Assembly: GCA_030272155.1 (NCBI GenBank)
Contig: CP126196.1
Span: forward strand, 3,348,001 to 3,412,000
Length of the DNA stretch: 64,000 nucleotides
DNA from: Tetradesmus obliquus
Lineage: Eukaryota > Chlorophyta > Chlorophyceae > Sphaeropleales > Scenedesmaceae
Direction: 5' to 3'
Position 1 is the stretch's first letter. Each line of letters begins with the position of its first letter. The position numbers were made by a program, and so were the translations under genes. The notes under the pieces were generated by a model. The model ran no database searches, was not told where the DNA came from, and was given only the letters and a program-made list of their open reading frames with translations. Below are positions 14,059 to 26,070 of the stretch, one piece after another.

Positions 14059-15178
14059 CGATCACCAGATTGTGTTGTGTTACCAGAGTTTGCTTACACT
14101 TGCATTGAACAGTCCACCTTACATACATCATGTTACCCATCAAGACAATACCCCGTGCCCCGCCCACCAAAGGAGAATACAGCACTGCTCCACGTGGAGC
14201 ATGGTGCACCATATTGCACATGCCCGCACAATGCATGCATGGTGACCATACTGTACAGTGCTCCGTTGCACAGGTAGCTGCAGCACTGCTGTTTTGAGAA
14301 CAGACACACCAACTTACAAACAGGTCGAGGTCATGCAGCTTGGGAAGGTCTAAAATTTGTTACCTGGCGGTCTGTAAACAGTGCTTTCAGAAGTCTCAAA
14401 GCAAGCCCGGCGGTAGCAGGGTCGGCAACATAAGACACAGCAGTCCGGCGCGTAATGTCTGCCCGCAGGGGGCACAGGACACACACATGCATGCAACATG
14501 ACAACAGGAACCATGGCAGCGCAGCGCCACACTCCTATTTGCGCACGCTGCAGCATGCACCACATTGGCACGAGCCTCCAAGTTGAAACACACAGCTCCC
14601 CACGGTTTCTTCCCCTACCCCCACAATTTCCCGGTCACATGCACTTGTCCGATGGCAGATACACAACTGCCAGTCAATGCACAAACTGGTGCACAGCCCT
14701 ACTAGCAGCCGGTGCTTGCACCTGTTGTTGCAAGCAACAGGGCCTGGCTGACAGCCATCACACTTTTATTGTGGTCACATCGTCCACGCCACGCACAGCT
14801 CTATGCCAATCATGCAGCATGCACAGCAATCGCATTGCAACAAGCAAGGCCTGCCCACGGCATGCAGGACACTGCCGTCAACCTGGTCCAACAACCTGCA
14901 CAACCTGCAGTGATGTTGGCCGCAGTACGAGTATTAAACCGTTGGGTATTTCTTCTCAAAGGATTCGCGACAACTGCTCAAGGGATACTGCAACCCATCA
15001 CAGAACAACAAGCCATCAACAGCCGCCGCAGGGACGTCTGCGCAGCAAGGAGCAGGCCACAGGCTGCTTCTCAGGTTGCTCAGCTGTATAAAGGGTTGTA
15101 GGTAACACACATTGCAGTAGCACAATTCAACATGCGCAGATTGCTCAGCGAATGTTGCTGTGCCTGGTGGAGGCAACT

Positions 15179-15232
<54 letters not shown>

Positions 15233-16613
15233 GATACACACACAGAAGCCCGCGGCAACTGCAGCCTGTCAGCATTTAAAGTACACATATCAAACTCAAC
15301 AAGCTTCTGTCGAGCGGCACAGTCACAGGGGCAGCGGTCCCACACATACATCCTCTGTGATATAACGCAATATATCAGATCACAGCAACACTAAGCGCTC
15401 CGCGCATCATACAGTAATGTAGTACATGTGTGCATATACGTGTGCTGGTTTGTACATGATAACAGGCAGGCCTGAGTGGGTGATGTGTGCACGCCAAAAA
15501 GCAGGCAGCAGCAGCTGCCATATCTCTGAAGCAGCCATGCTGCTATGCGCGTAGTAACAGAACGAAAAGAAAGAAACATGGATAGTGACATGGCAGTAGG
15601 CAGTAGGTAGCACACAGCCACAGCGGTGCACATGCGGTTGGGTAAAGATATGTGTGTAGCAGGCAAGCTGGCGGGGCTGTAGCAGCAATACACACTGCGT
15701 GGTTGCCTGCTATACCACCACCTCGGCAGTTCTCAGAGGGTGCACAACATCCAGGTGAAGTGCCCAGGAAAGAGAAGAAGGGCGATACAAGCAGCAACAA
15801 TCACACTGGGCCTTGCTGTGGCATGACCGTGCGCTGTGCTGCATTGAAAGCCACTCGCTCTGCATGCCCGGTAACTCGGTGTCCATGCTCGCTTTCCCTT
15901 CTGGCAACCCTCTTCACATCTGCCGTACAGAAGCCGCCGTTTCCCGGCCATCTTGACCCGACATAACAGCAAAACTGTGCACAACGATCACCATATGACA
16001 ACTGAACGTGCCTCTGGCCACCAGCAGCTGTCAACAGCCACCGCTGCTGCTGCAAATGCGAGAGCGGTCCTAGCACATGCCATGTACAGCAGCAGACTCA
16101 AAATTTGCGCATTGCGCAGCTTCCCCTAGCTGTAGTATCATCTGAGGTGCTCGGCAATCCAGCAGCACACTTAGCGCCGAACCTGCATCTAAGCCCTGAA
16201 TCTGAAGACGATGACGCGCCAGTACCGTCCCTGCCAACAAGAAGCAGCAATCCGACCTGCCGGTCCAGGCGTAGTCGTGCTCAAAGAAACACAGACTGTA
16301 GCCAGCACGCCTCCGTAAGAAAGCAACTGCACCACCAACAGACAAGAGATGTGCACAACCCACCAACGGACAAGAAAGTCTGCACAGCCACGCTGTGACA
16401 GCGGCAACAGCCATGGGTACACCAAACGATGTGCCTGTCCTGTTGAAGAGCCAGCGCCTCAAGCACAGATGCACACAAACTCTCGACTAGCACTTCCAGA
16501 CACCTCGTGTCACAAAAGAACAGCCAGCCATCCAGCCAGCCAGGTGGCATCCGCAATACAAGCCCCACATCAGTCTTCTCTGCTTTCGCTCTGCAACCAA
16601 ACAACTCACGCCT
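14059..16613. other. Intergenic, convergent 3' ends
   Basis: No exon series with consistent codon style is seen. This stretch separates the kinesin 3' end from the 3' end of the minus-strand Cys-rich gene. It holds a long CAG repeat and otherwise nothing I can support. Confidence 0.6.
15179..15230 (+). repeat. (CAG)17 microsatellite, intergenic
   Basis: Uninterrupted CAG units outside any supported gene. It is pure, in contrast to the mixed CAG/CAA/GCA tracts in exons. Confidence 0.95.
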
Positions 16614-18933
16614 TCAAACACACCGAACCTCGCGCTGTGCGCCCAGCCCAGCAGCAGCTGCAGCCGCCACCACAGCTGCAGCCCCAGTGCCGCCTGCCGC
16701 CCGCTGCTGTTGCTGCTGCTGCTGGTGTTGGTGGTAGTACGCAGCGCTGCTGCCGCTGCTGGCAACCGCAGCCGCAGCAGCAGCAGCAGCAAATGAGCCC
16801 TGGTAGCTACCCTGCAGCATGTGGCTGCCGCTGCTGTGGCTGCTGCCGGGGCTAGCCAGCCCATACGCACCACTGAGCGAGCCACTAAGTGATCCAATTG
16901 CACCCAAGACGGCCCCGAGGGACTTAGCATCCAAGCCAGCCAGGCGATCTGAACCTGAAGCAGCACCAGCCCAGTGTCTTTGGTGTGCAGACAGCACATC
17001 AGCATCCAGCTGCTGCTGCATGTCCTGCCGCTGCTGCTTGTCTGGCCCGCTGCTGCCGCCGCCGCCGCGCGCCAGCGCATCAAACGCTGCCGCCGCATTC
17101 ATGACGCTGCTGCTGGTGGCGGGGTTGAATTCAAAATCGTATTCAAAATCGTCGTAGCTGTTGTCGTTTTCGTCATCCTCGTAATCCTCAGGGTCACGCA
17201 GGCCTGCGGCCTGCATGGATGAGGCAAGCACTGATGGGTGCAGCTGTGACAGCTGGTAGCGCTGGCTGCTCACGTGCCTGCAGGAAAGCATGAAGCAGCA
17301 GCGGCGACAGCAAATGAGCCCAGGTGCCAGCGGCGGCAGCAGGTGCAGATGCAGCAGCATGAACAGCTCAAGCCTGCGGCCTGCATGGATGAGGCAAGCA
17401 CTGATGGGTGCAGCTGTGACAGCTGGTAGCGCTGGCTGCTCACGTGCCTGCAGGAAACACATGTAGCAGCAGCAGAAATGACAGCAGGCGACACAAGGTG
17501 AGCCAAGGTGCCAGCGGCAGCAGCAGGTGCACATGCAGCAGCAGAACAGCGACGTCCGCCAATGCTGCTTGGAACCGGCCGCAGGCTGTGCTAGCTGCTT
17601 CCCAGCAAATCTTCTGACCTGACTTCGCCACCACGCCCTGATCATCACTTAAAAAGCAGGCTTTTGAAAACAGCTTCAAGCACCAGCAGCGCTGCAAGCA
17701 CACAAGCTGCACCCACCTGACATTGCTTGCGGAGCGCAGCGGCGGCGCGCACCAGCAGCCAGCACCATTTGCACCAGCAGCAGCAGCAGCAGCGCCGCGC
17801 ACCACTCCCTCCCGCCCCATGCGCATCTGCAGGCTGCACGCCTCACATGTTGCATAGCCGCAGCTGGCGCATGCAGCAAAGGAGGCTGCACAGGGGTCGC
17901 ATGCTGGGCGCTTGCAGCAGTCGCAGGTGCCTGCACAAGCCTCACACATGCGGCCTGCAGCTGCTGTGCCGCTGCTAAGCTCACAAAAGCTGCGCAGTAG
18001 GCAGGGCGAAAGAGATTGCAGCAGGGCAGACAGGTGCATGTTTAGCGCACAAAACATGAGTGGGATGTGATGAGGAGGATTTGCCAGCAGGCCATGTTGA
18101 CATCAGTTTGCGCTGCAAGTGCGGTGGTCATGCTATGCGCGCTACGCATATGTGCGGGATTCAAGGCACCACACCACACCGCACACAGGGATCCGGCAGC
18201 CGGGCCAAACAGCGCAGCTGGAGCAAGCATGCTGCATGCAATCACAAGCACCATTTGGGGGCTGCCGTTTGCAGGAACATGTACAGCTAGTGCCAAATTC
18301 AGTGGATAACTGCTGCCTGCTGATGCATCCTCCTAGGTGTGCTCACCTGCAGATGATCGGCTTGCATGCGTTGCACAGGCTGCTGCAGTTGCTGCAGGAG
18401 CCTCCCAGGCCGCTGCGCCCTGCTGCCGGTGAGGCTGCCTTTGCAGAAGCCGCAGCAGCGTCCGGCACCCCATCCATCCTGCTGCTGCTGCACTCAGGCA
18501 GCACGCATGCCTTGCAGAACCTCCCGCCGCAGCCGCTGCAGCAGCCACCGTCTGCCTTTGCTGCGCCACAGCTAGAGCAGCAGGGCGGCGAGCGCCAGCG
18601 AACCTGCTGTTGGGCAGCGCTGCTGCTGCTGTGGTTGCCTGCAGGAGAGGATGCGGCAGCTTCTGGGCTGCCGGTGCGCGCAGGCTGCATCGCTGCTATT
18701 GCAAAGGGCGAGCAGTCTGCATTTGTAGGAAGCTCTCCAGAGGCAGTGCTGCTAGTAACAGCACGGCCCAGCTTAGCAAAGCGGCTGGTGCCAAGGCTGC
18801 TGCCACTGAGCATGCCTGCGGATTCTTCAAAAGATGCTGCTGTAGCTCCTGCTGCCTCGCCTGCTGTTGGCGATGTTGGGCGAGTCACCATTGGGGAAGA
18901 GATGGGGGTCAGCATGTACAGCTTGCCCGACAT
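16614..18933 (-). CDS. Cys-rich protein with acidic and Ala/Gln-rich tail, unrecognised
   Basis: Exons (reverse order): 18347-18933, 17717-17989, 16614-17277 (TGA). Phases join to 507 residues from the first in-frame ATG at 18933. The frame is open upstream to about 19035, so an earlier start or exon is possible. The N-terminal third is Ser/Ala/Thr-rich. Then comes a dense run of CxxC pairs across the exon 1/2 junction (CCSSCG, CCSGCGGRFCKAC, SCSNCSSLCNAC, MCEACAGTCDCC, CASCGYATCEAC), about 30 Cys in some 110 residues, as in zinc-binding RING/B-box-like modules. I cannot match a named finger. The tail has a conserved-looking segment (SSQRYQLSQLHPSVLASS), an acidic patch (DPEDYEDDENDN) and Ala/His/Gln runs. 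Function unknown; a zinc-binding scaffold is inference. Confidence 0.7.
17202..17551 (-). repeat. Tandem duplication across an exon start (about 170-bp unit)
   Basis: Units 17202-17371 and 17372-about 17551 are near copies. On the minus strand each holds the same splice acceptor, the first about 25 codons of the last exon of the Cys-rich gene, and upstream intron. Only the unit nearer the coding body (acceptor at 17277/17278) joins to the long downstream exon. The other copy (acceptor at 17447/17448) has no good donor and runs into a stop, so it is a ghost exon or an alternative premature-stop exon. Confidence 0.8.
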
Positions 18934-21900
18934 GTCTTCCGAAACAGTTGATACTGCTGTGTTGTGCAAACCAAGCGCCAAAGCTGACTGAACAGCAGCT
19001 GTTGGCCCTGACACTCCACTGCCTTCCTGGCTTCACTGTAGCTCAGGCCAGGTGATCAAGCTGCTGTGTTGACCTGCTGCTGTGGGGTCTTCGACGTGTT
19101 CATGGCAGCGGACCTTGCGCGCGCGCAGAGCTCGATGAGCATCATGCGCCTACAAAGCGAATGGGAGGCAAGCGGAAGCAACAGTTGGAGGTTGGACGAT
19201 GTGAGGGAAGCTGGAGACTACCACACTACTCCTCAAAAAAGGCGCAGCAAAGCCAGCTGCGACCCTCGTAGTTTGATATTTACGCAAGCTTGAGTTAATC
19301 AGCCGTAGATCTGGCGGACAGCTCAGCACGGCTTGCAAGCCCTCCAACTCCCACGTTGAAAACATGGAGAAGCAATGTGTCCGAGCTGAAAACTCAGCCT
19401 CACCTGATCCAAACACGTAATTCAAGGCCACCAATACAGATGCCGAGCTAAAAACTCAGCACCTACAAGCCAGCGCATCTGTCTGAGCTACCTGCAGCGC
19501 CAGAGCGCAACACTTTAAGGTTTGCTATTCGAACGGTAGCTGGATGCAGACGCTGGCTGCTTCAGCTTGGTGGGTGACGAGAGGTGACCTTGCTGTTTGA
19601 AAGCTTTCAAGTCTGATCTTGCTATGATCGAGGTCATGCCAAAACTGACAAAATATTACGAAAACCAACCAATGCACGTCTCCTGTAGCCCAGCCGGGAG
19701 TGTGGTTGTCGCCACGTCAGTAACGCGCGAGTCAAGAGGGTTTTATGCTTCTTTTTGCTTTTGGCACTCTCTTTTGCTTCTGGCACAATGATTGTAGCTA
19801 AGTAGTAAGCAAAAACTGCAAACATGCAACAACAAACTGAGGCCATCGGCCCGTATGCATGGCAGGCGAAGTACACAGCCACACAACCGCTGTAACAGCG
19901 CTGTGCGCCGCTAGTGGCTTTCTTCTCTGCCCAAGGAGCCTGTCGCCTCCCCACACGGCCGAGGTCACGTGATGACGTCGCGCAGTGAAAAGAGAACCAC
20001 AGCTGCTGTAAAAGCTTACATGCATGTACAGGCGTGAGTGGGAAATGCCATTTCAGTGTCGACTCTGACGTCATAATCAGCTCTGACAGATATGCCCCAT
20101 GTGCATCTGTGCACACCATCATATGCTCATGCTGCCGGCCTGCGAGTGAACACATTCCAGCTCCCGCTCGCGATCGTGTGTCTCTGGCCCACGCATGTGC
20201 GCCAGCTGGCGTGCCGCGCAGTGCAAAGAGAAGCATGGCCCTGCAGGGTGCACCCAGAGTGTTGCACAGCTAGTGACTCTGCTGCAGGGCCCTGCCTGGG
20301 CTGTGGCAGCACGCATGCATGCCGCATGTTTCGAACATTCAGCAAGCTGCTGCAGCTCAGTGTGCGCTGCACTGCATGATGCACTGCACTTCATGCTGAA
20401 GCATCACAATGACTGATCACAAGGTAACACCCCGATGAACCGTGGATTGCATCACTACAACCAATATTGCTGTGCTGCTGGCGTGCATCCAAGTGTATTT
20501 CCTTTGTCAACAAGTAGGGCGAGCAGGCGCCACACACAACCCCTCGCGTAACACAAATGCAACAATCACCAGACCAAGAGGCCAAGAGGCCACCTCTGGA
20601 CTGACGCATGGGCTCGGCAATGGGTCTTTCATACTAGCACAGCCAGCAGACAAAGCGGTGGTATGCTGTGCAAAGCACAATGTAGATAGCACTGATCACA
20701 GAAGATGCAACACACAACTGCAAACTCCATGCATACTCTGTACACTCTCTTCCAATGTTGTCTACTACCAAAAGACCGAAAGGAACCTGACCGGGATATG
20801 CTGGTGCGCACACTAACAGCTGACCGGGCTGCCAGCCCGGCTGGTATACACAGTGTGTATCAAACATGCAGTTTACTACCATCCCAGTTTGCACTCGCTC
20901 TCTGTGCCGTAGCTGGGTCTGACCAGACTCTGGCATGCGCGCAGCACCTCGTAAACCAGCTCTGCAACCAGGGCAATTGCCAGTGCTGCTGCAAGTATAT
21001 GTGACATAATATCTTTACATCAACATATGTGTGCAGGTGCACGTGCGGCACATCAGATACCTCCTCACAGAACACAGGATACGCAACATGCATGTTGACA
21101 ACAACATGCAGCAGGCAAAAAGATGCCACAAACCATCTGAATGCAACAACAAGAAAGCACAGATTGCACTTCCCTCTGTGCAAAGGCTGCTGTGAAGCAA
21201 ATGCTGCACTGCACTGTCTTCAGTGGCTGAGCAGCAGCAGTAACACGAAATGGCACTCACACTCTGCACAACGGGACCCACACTGCAGTCGTTTCACCGA
21301 TGCTTTTGACGCGCCCAGGATGATGGGGTTCGACCCAACACTTTTGCCATGCATGCATCAAAGATGCAAACACACACCCTTAACGTTTTTGCTCGATGTG
21401 GCTGTCCCTAACACAATGGACTCATACACGCTGCATCTGACCATGCTACGCAACCTTCAAAGCCAAGTGCAACTAAACCTAGAATGGCCACACCCCAGCA
21501 TGGCTGGGTGCCCCCCCCCCTCCCTGCAGTGTCACTGCACATGTGTTGCCACATCATGGGAAGTGTTAGGAAGCCAGGACATCACCAGCACAGGAGTTGG
21601 CAGGGGGCTGTGTGCAGCTGCTATGGATGCCACGCCTCGCACAGGAGGTGTGCTCAAAAGTGCTCAAATGCGTTTGAACGACCTGGCATCAATGGGGTTG
21701 GTTTTAAGCCACCCCAGGTGCCACTCGTGCTAAGTAGCACCAGGCACCTAAGAGATGTTAAATTGCGCTGCCATACCATGAATCATAAACACACCTTAGC
21801 AGAAGCGGTGGGTTGCGCTGCCACATTATCAACCATAAACACACCTTTAGCAGAAGCCACACAGGGTCAATGCACAAGCAGTGTAGCCTAATCTGATTGA

Positions 21901-22341
21901 AGCCCTGAGCAAGGAGCCAGCCGAGATCATGGTTCCATGCACATGCATAAGGCAGCACGCGCGAGCCCTCTGCTGTTGCAGGTGCCACCGCATTGCCATG
22001 CGGCGCACGCAAAGACAGACAAATCCTTCCAACACGTGACACTGTATTGATTTTAGGAAAGCCACATGCAGCGGCATGCAATACACCTGGTGTCATGCCT
22101 CATCAAACAGCCCCTCAAATCCCAAAAGACAACTCTGTAATGCTGACCCTCACAACCAAAGCGCACGCAGAATGTATCTGATGCATCCAATGTATCGCAT
22201 GCCTAAAAGGTGCCAACGATTTGCAGACACCCTGAGTTATTCCAGTTCCACCAACCATCAGACGGTTGAGCCTCTGCGACATCACATGCGCTATGGCGTG
22301 GCGAGGTCTCACGCTGATCTGTAGCAACTCTGGCAGTGTGC
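18934..22341. other. Long intergenic region
   Basis: Here lie the 5' side of the Cys-rich gene and the probable 3' UTR of the SpeD-SpeE gene. Open frames on both strands have random-looking composition and no splice-consistent series. Seen: CACGTGATGACGTC near 19967 and a TGACGTCA palindrome near 20067 (bZIP-type site shapes, no functional claim); an imperfect hairpin at 21716-21749; a tandem repeat at 21762-21858. Confidence 0.55.
21716..21858. repeat. Hairpin followed by a two-unit tandem repeat
   Basis: AGGTGCC at 21716 pairs with the AGGCACCT ending near 21749 around TGCTA..TAGCA, an imperfect stem-loop. Directly after it, two units of about 52 bp share TTGCGCTGCCA and CATAAACACACCTT, with a few differences. 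No coding potential. It may be the remains of a small non-autonomous element. Confidence 0.55.
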
Positions 22342-25300
22342 CTAATGCTTCACTGCATGCAGCATTAGCGCCTCTCCACTGTAAGATGGCACAAACACGC
22401 TGCTCCTGCCCACTCCCTGCCATCCTGCACTGCGCATGGCACTCTCCATCTTTGCAAAGTCCTGTTCAAACACGCGCATGTAAATTTCAACAATCTGAAT
22501 CAGCGCTGCCTGGGGGCGCATCAGCGCATGCAAAGCAGCATAGAACGCCTCACTGTGCAGCTTGCTTGCAGCCGCAAAAGTGAAGTCTGTGGAGTCGATG
22601 ATCACCACGTCATACCCTGCACAGTCCGTTGTGCTTTTTGAGCCATGGGGGCTGCCGCCGCCTTTGATGTGGCTGGATGGGGCAGCTATCTTGGAGCTGC
22701 CAGCAGTGTCAACAAGCAGCCGCCGCCCTTCCGCTGCTGCTGCAGGGTATTCAGTCGCTGCCGGTCCTGGTGCGTGAGGTGCGCTGCTGCTGTTAGATGC
22801 TTCGGTCCTCACCCCTGCATCGCTGCTGCACTGTGTAGCCTTCTGCAGTGCCCATTCGTACGCATCCTGATACTCCCAAGTGATGCGGGGATGCCTGAAG
22901 GGCGAGCCATGATGCATAATGTGCCGGAAATGCTGCTGCGTGACATCAGACACAGCCTTATCAAGCTCAACAGCCGTCACATGCTCAACATAATCGCCAT
23001 AGCAGCTGACAAGGTGGCCCGCAATCCAGCCATCACCACCACCAACTAGCAGCACTCGTGCCTTGCTCTTCTCAGATGCCCCAAGGCAACTCGGCATACC
23101 ACCAGCAGTGCTGGCAGTGCGTGCAGCACCGCCAGCTGCAGCAGCAGCTTGCATAATGTGATCAGGCGGCTGCAGCAGTGACTTGCGACAGGTCACGTGT
23201 CCCTCAATGGGCGATGATGCAGCAGGCACAGATGTGACTGGCGTAACAGACACTGGCAGCACATCTGCATCTGCTGCTGCAGCAGCAGCAGCGGCAGCAG
23301 GGCTGTTGCCTCTGGATTCCAAGTTTGTGCTTGCCGTCAGCCTGTCTGCTGCAGGGCCGCATCCGCGTACAGCTTGCAGCAGCTGCAGGGGGTGGCGGGC
23401 CATGTGGTCTGTGTAGCCATCTAGATCCTGGGAGCAGAACTGGATGGTGTCGTCCAGCATGAGACACCTGCCTAGCTGACCTGGAACCTCTATGACTGTG
23501 ATGGACTGGTAGCGGCTGGCGCTTGAGTGCAGGATTGGGACCTGCAGAGAGCAACAACGCAGTGGAAGAGGACAAGGGTTGCCTGCTGGCCTGGTGTATG
23601 CAGTGTGTGATGCTCAGCATCGTGCTTCAGTCCCTAAATGATGAGCTTGTGGAGAGCTGCAATGGAAGGATTGCATTGCGCTATGCTTCTGCTAATGTAA
23701 TGCACTTTACGGGCTGTGAACTTGACAAGTCAGCCACATACAATTGAGGTAGCCTTGGCGCAGGCATGCAGCTGTTGACGCACACAGCGCGTGTCCTGTT
23801 GGTGGGTCCATTGGTTTGAGTTCACATCGTGTGCAACTGCTCTTCTGCTCATGATAAGCCTCACACAGTGCTGCTGCTGCAGCTGCTTCTGCTGCTCCTT
23901 GCACATACTGGGGCCGCCGCCGCCACTTGCTGCTGCTGCTGCTGCTGCTGCAGCTGCCGACTCACCTGGTGCAACACCTGCCCCAAGCTTTCGCCGTCTT
24001 GGCCGTTGGCCATAAAAGTATGCAGCACCTGGCAGCAGTTGAAACCACAAAGTATTTTGATATAGCTGGTTGTGGCTGCTGTCCATGTTATCTGTGACAG
24101 CTGAACAGCACCCAGTGACAATGCTTTCCTGCTTGTAGCAGGCACACTGCCTGCTTGCACGCATAATCTCTGCACACGGTAACACACTGCTGCCTGCATG
24201 TTTTGCTGAGTGCCGCTGGAACGGCATCATCAACCAGCTACAGCATCAACTGCCGCTGCTGCTGCATACCTGCTTGCACAGCTGCAACACCTGCACCACT
24301 CGTACGCGCATCCTCCATCCTCCATGCATTGTCACCGCTGCAAATGCAACCCGAAATCCCACACCTGTTAACACTGCAGCCTCTTTCCTGCCTGCGCAGC
24401 CTCTTCAAGCTGCTGCCTCCCACCTTGCCTTTGCGCTGCTCATTTCTTTGATTTCCATCGAGCCGACTGGCAAACATTGCTAAGGAGCCAAAGACATTGT
24501 AAATCACTTGCTTTCTTGACAACTACTATGAGTACTATTTAATATACATGAGCCTACCTTGGCTTTGCGCTGCTCAGGAGAGAGCTTGTCCAGCTCCAAG
24601 CCTCCACGAGCCAGCTGCTGCCTTAGCACCAGCCCTGGCTGCAGCAGCTCGCGCAGGCCCTGCTCCATCACCTCAGGGTGGGCAGCTTTGCCGCACGTGA
24701 AGATGTCGAGCGCTGCATGAGGCGATGACAACACCGGGCAGCGATTTGGTCGTTACAGCTGTGTATGTGTGTTTGTGTTGAATTACAACAGGTGGGGCCC
24801 GGGCTCCGATTTCCTGCTGCAATGCTGTGTGAGGCATGCATGCATGCAGCTCACCGCAAGGTGTTAGATGACAGCAGAGCCGCCGCAGCTGACGGGGTGC
24901 AGCCTCGGTTGCTGCAGCTACTACCCTCTGCATGCAGTACAGTCAGAGGCCTGTATGGCGCAACCCGGCCATTTGTACACGTTGCCAGCCCACCTGCGTA
25001 GTGGTGCTCCGGCCAGGTGTGGAGGGACAGGTGTGACTCCGACAGCAGGAACACACACGTCACGCCTTGCGTACCGGCAAAGACGTGGCAGGAATGGCCT
25101 AGGTAGGTCATAGCGGACTGCTGGATGAGCACAGTGAGGGAGCGCTGCAGGGTGTCTATGTCTGTCAGGGGCGCGAAAAGGTGCTCGGGAATGTTGTAGT
25201 ACTCGAGGAGGGTGTGACGACCCATGGGGGCATGGGCAGCAGAGCTGCTGCTGCTGCTGCTGCTGCTGCTTGGTGGCTGGTGGGTTGCAGCGATGGCTGG

Positions 25301-26070
25301 TGGTGAAGCTGGCGCAATGTGCCGCACAGGCTGCTGCTGCTGTGGGTGTGCTGGCGAGGCTGCACCATGGATGACGGCTGACAGCAGCAACAGCAGGAGC
25401 AGAAAGAGGCAGCAGTAGCAGCAGCAGCAGTAGCAATGGGATGGCTGAGGCTTACTTGTCAAGGAGTGTAGTGGGATAATTGTCGAACATACAGCAGTGC
25501 GGCTACACCGCATCCATGGATGCAAACATGTTGCTGCTGTATTGGTCTTTACGCAGCAGGGCTGCTGGGTGTGCAAGTCTGCTGCATTGTTTTCTAGTGG
25601 CAGTGGCAATTCTACAGTATTCCTTGTTGCGCCCAGCAGTAGGTTGAGGGGTAGCACTGAAGCAGTACTTACAATGCCTCTTGCCAGTGGTTCAACTGCT
25701 GCTTGCAACGTGGAGCAGTGAGCAGCTTGCTGCACTGCTTGCAGTACCAAATGACGGTTGTACTGCGGACCAGGGCTGCTACATGCCGGCACATGTTTCT
25801 TCAGCAGTGAGTCATGCCTCTGCTGTGCCACATGCTGCCACATGTCTTCCACATGCCTAAGCCTCATGTCTGACATGTGAGTTCAACCGACAACCCTCCT
25901 TGCCAGCTGCCCACCCACGCACCAGTAAGCTTGCACCTGGAAGCGTGAAGTCCAGCCACATACGAAGCAGCACAGGCACAGGCGATGCACAGCGCGGCAA
26001 GCAGTAGCCCCTTCGCTGACTTTGGGCTAACGCTCCTCGTCTTTATAGTGCCAGACGGCGATGACCGCAT
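22342..26070 (-). CDS. S-adenosylmethionine decarboxylase (SpeD type) - spermidine synthase fusion
   Basis: Exons (reverse order): 25923-26070, 24994-25377, 24558-24712, 23966-24028, 22342-23541 (TAG); phases join to 649 residues. Start ATG 26070; residues 20-41 are hydrophobic (KGLLLAALCIACACAASYVA), a putative signal anchor. A Pro/Ser-rich linker leads to SpeD from about residue 102 (GRHTLLEYY). All three catalytic residues of the bacterial class stand at family spacing: pyruvoyl-forming Ser164 (SESHLSLHTWPE), His169 and Cys184 (LDIFTCG). Then comes an aminopropyltransferase: RYQSITVIE and LDDTIQF about 260-285, GGGDG about 417, VELD about 441, VVIIDSTD about 562. Two low-complexity inserts interrupt it. 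Expected chemistry: AdoMet to decarboxylated AdoMet, then aminopropyl transfer to putrescine or another amine. The exon 1/2 join is the least certain; the acceptor amine is unknown. Confidence 0.82.

Noticed and set aside
17278-17648. Extending the last exon of the Cys-rich gene upstream through the open frame to 17648
   Set aside because: The acceptor at 17277/17278 restores phase with the previous exon, and the upstream sequence is a duplicated intron/exon edge.
21322-21336. GGGGTTCGACCC, like a tRNA T-arm (B box)
   Set aside because: No A box, acceptor pairing or anticodon arm at the right distance upstream.
21029-21733. 234-codon plus-strand open frame
   Set aside because: Cys/His/Thr-rich random-looking sequence, no family motif, no ATG-initiated splice series, low coding style compared with neighbours.
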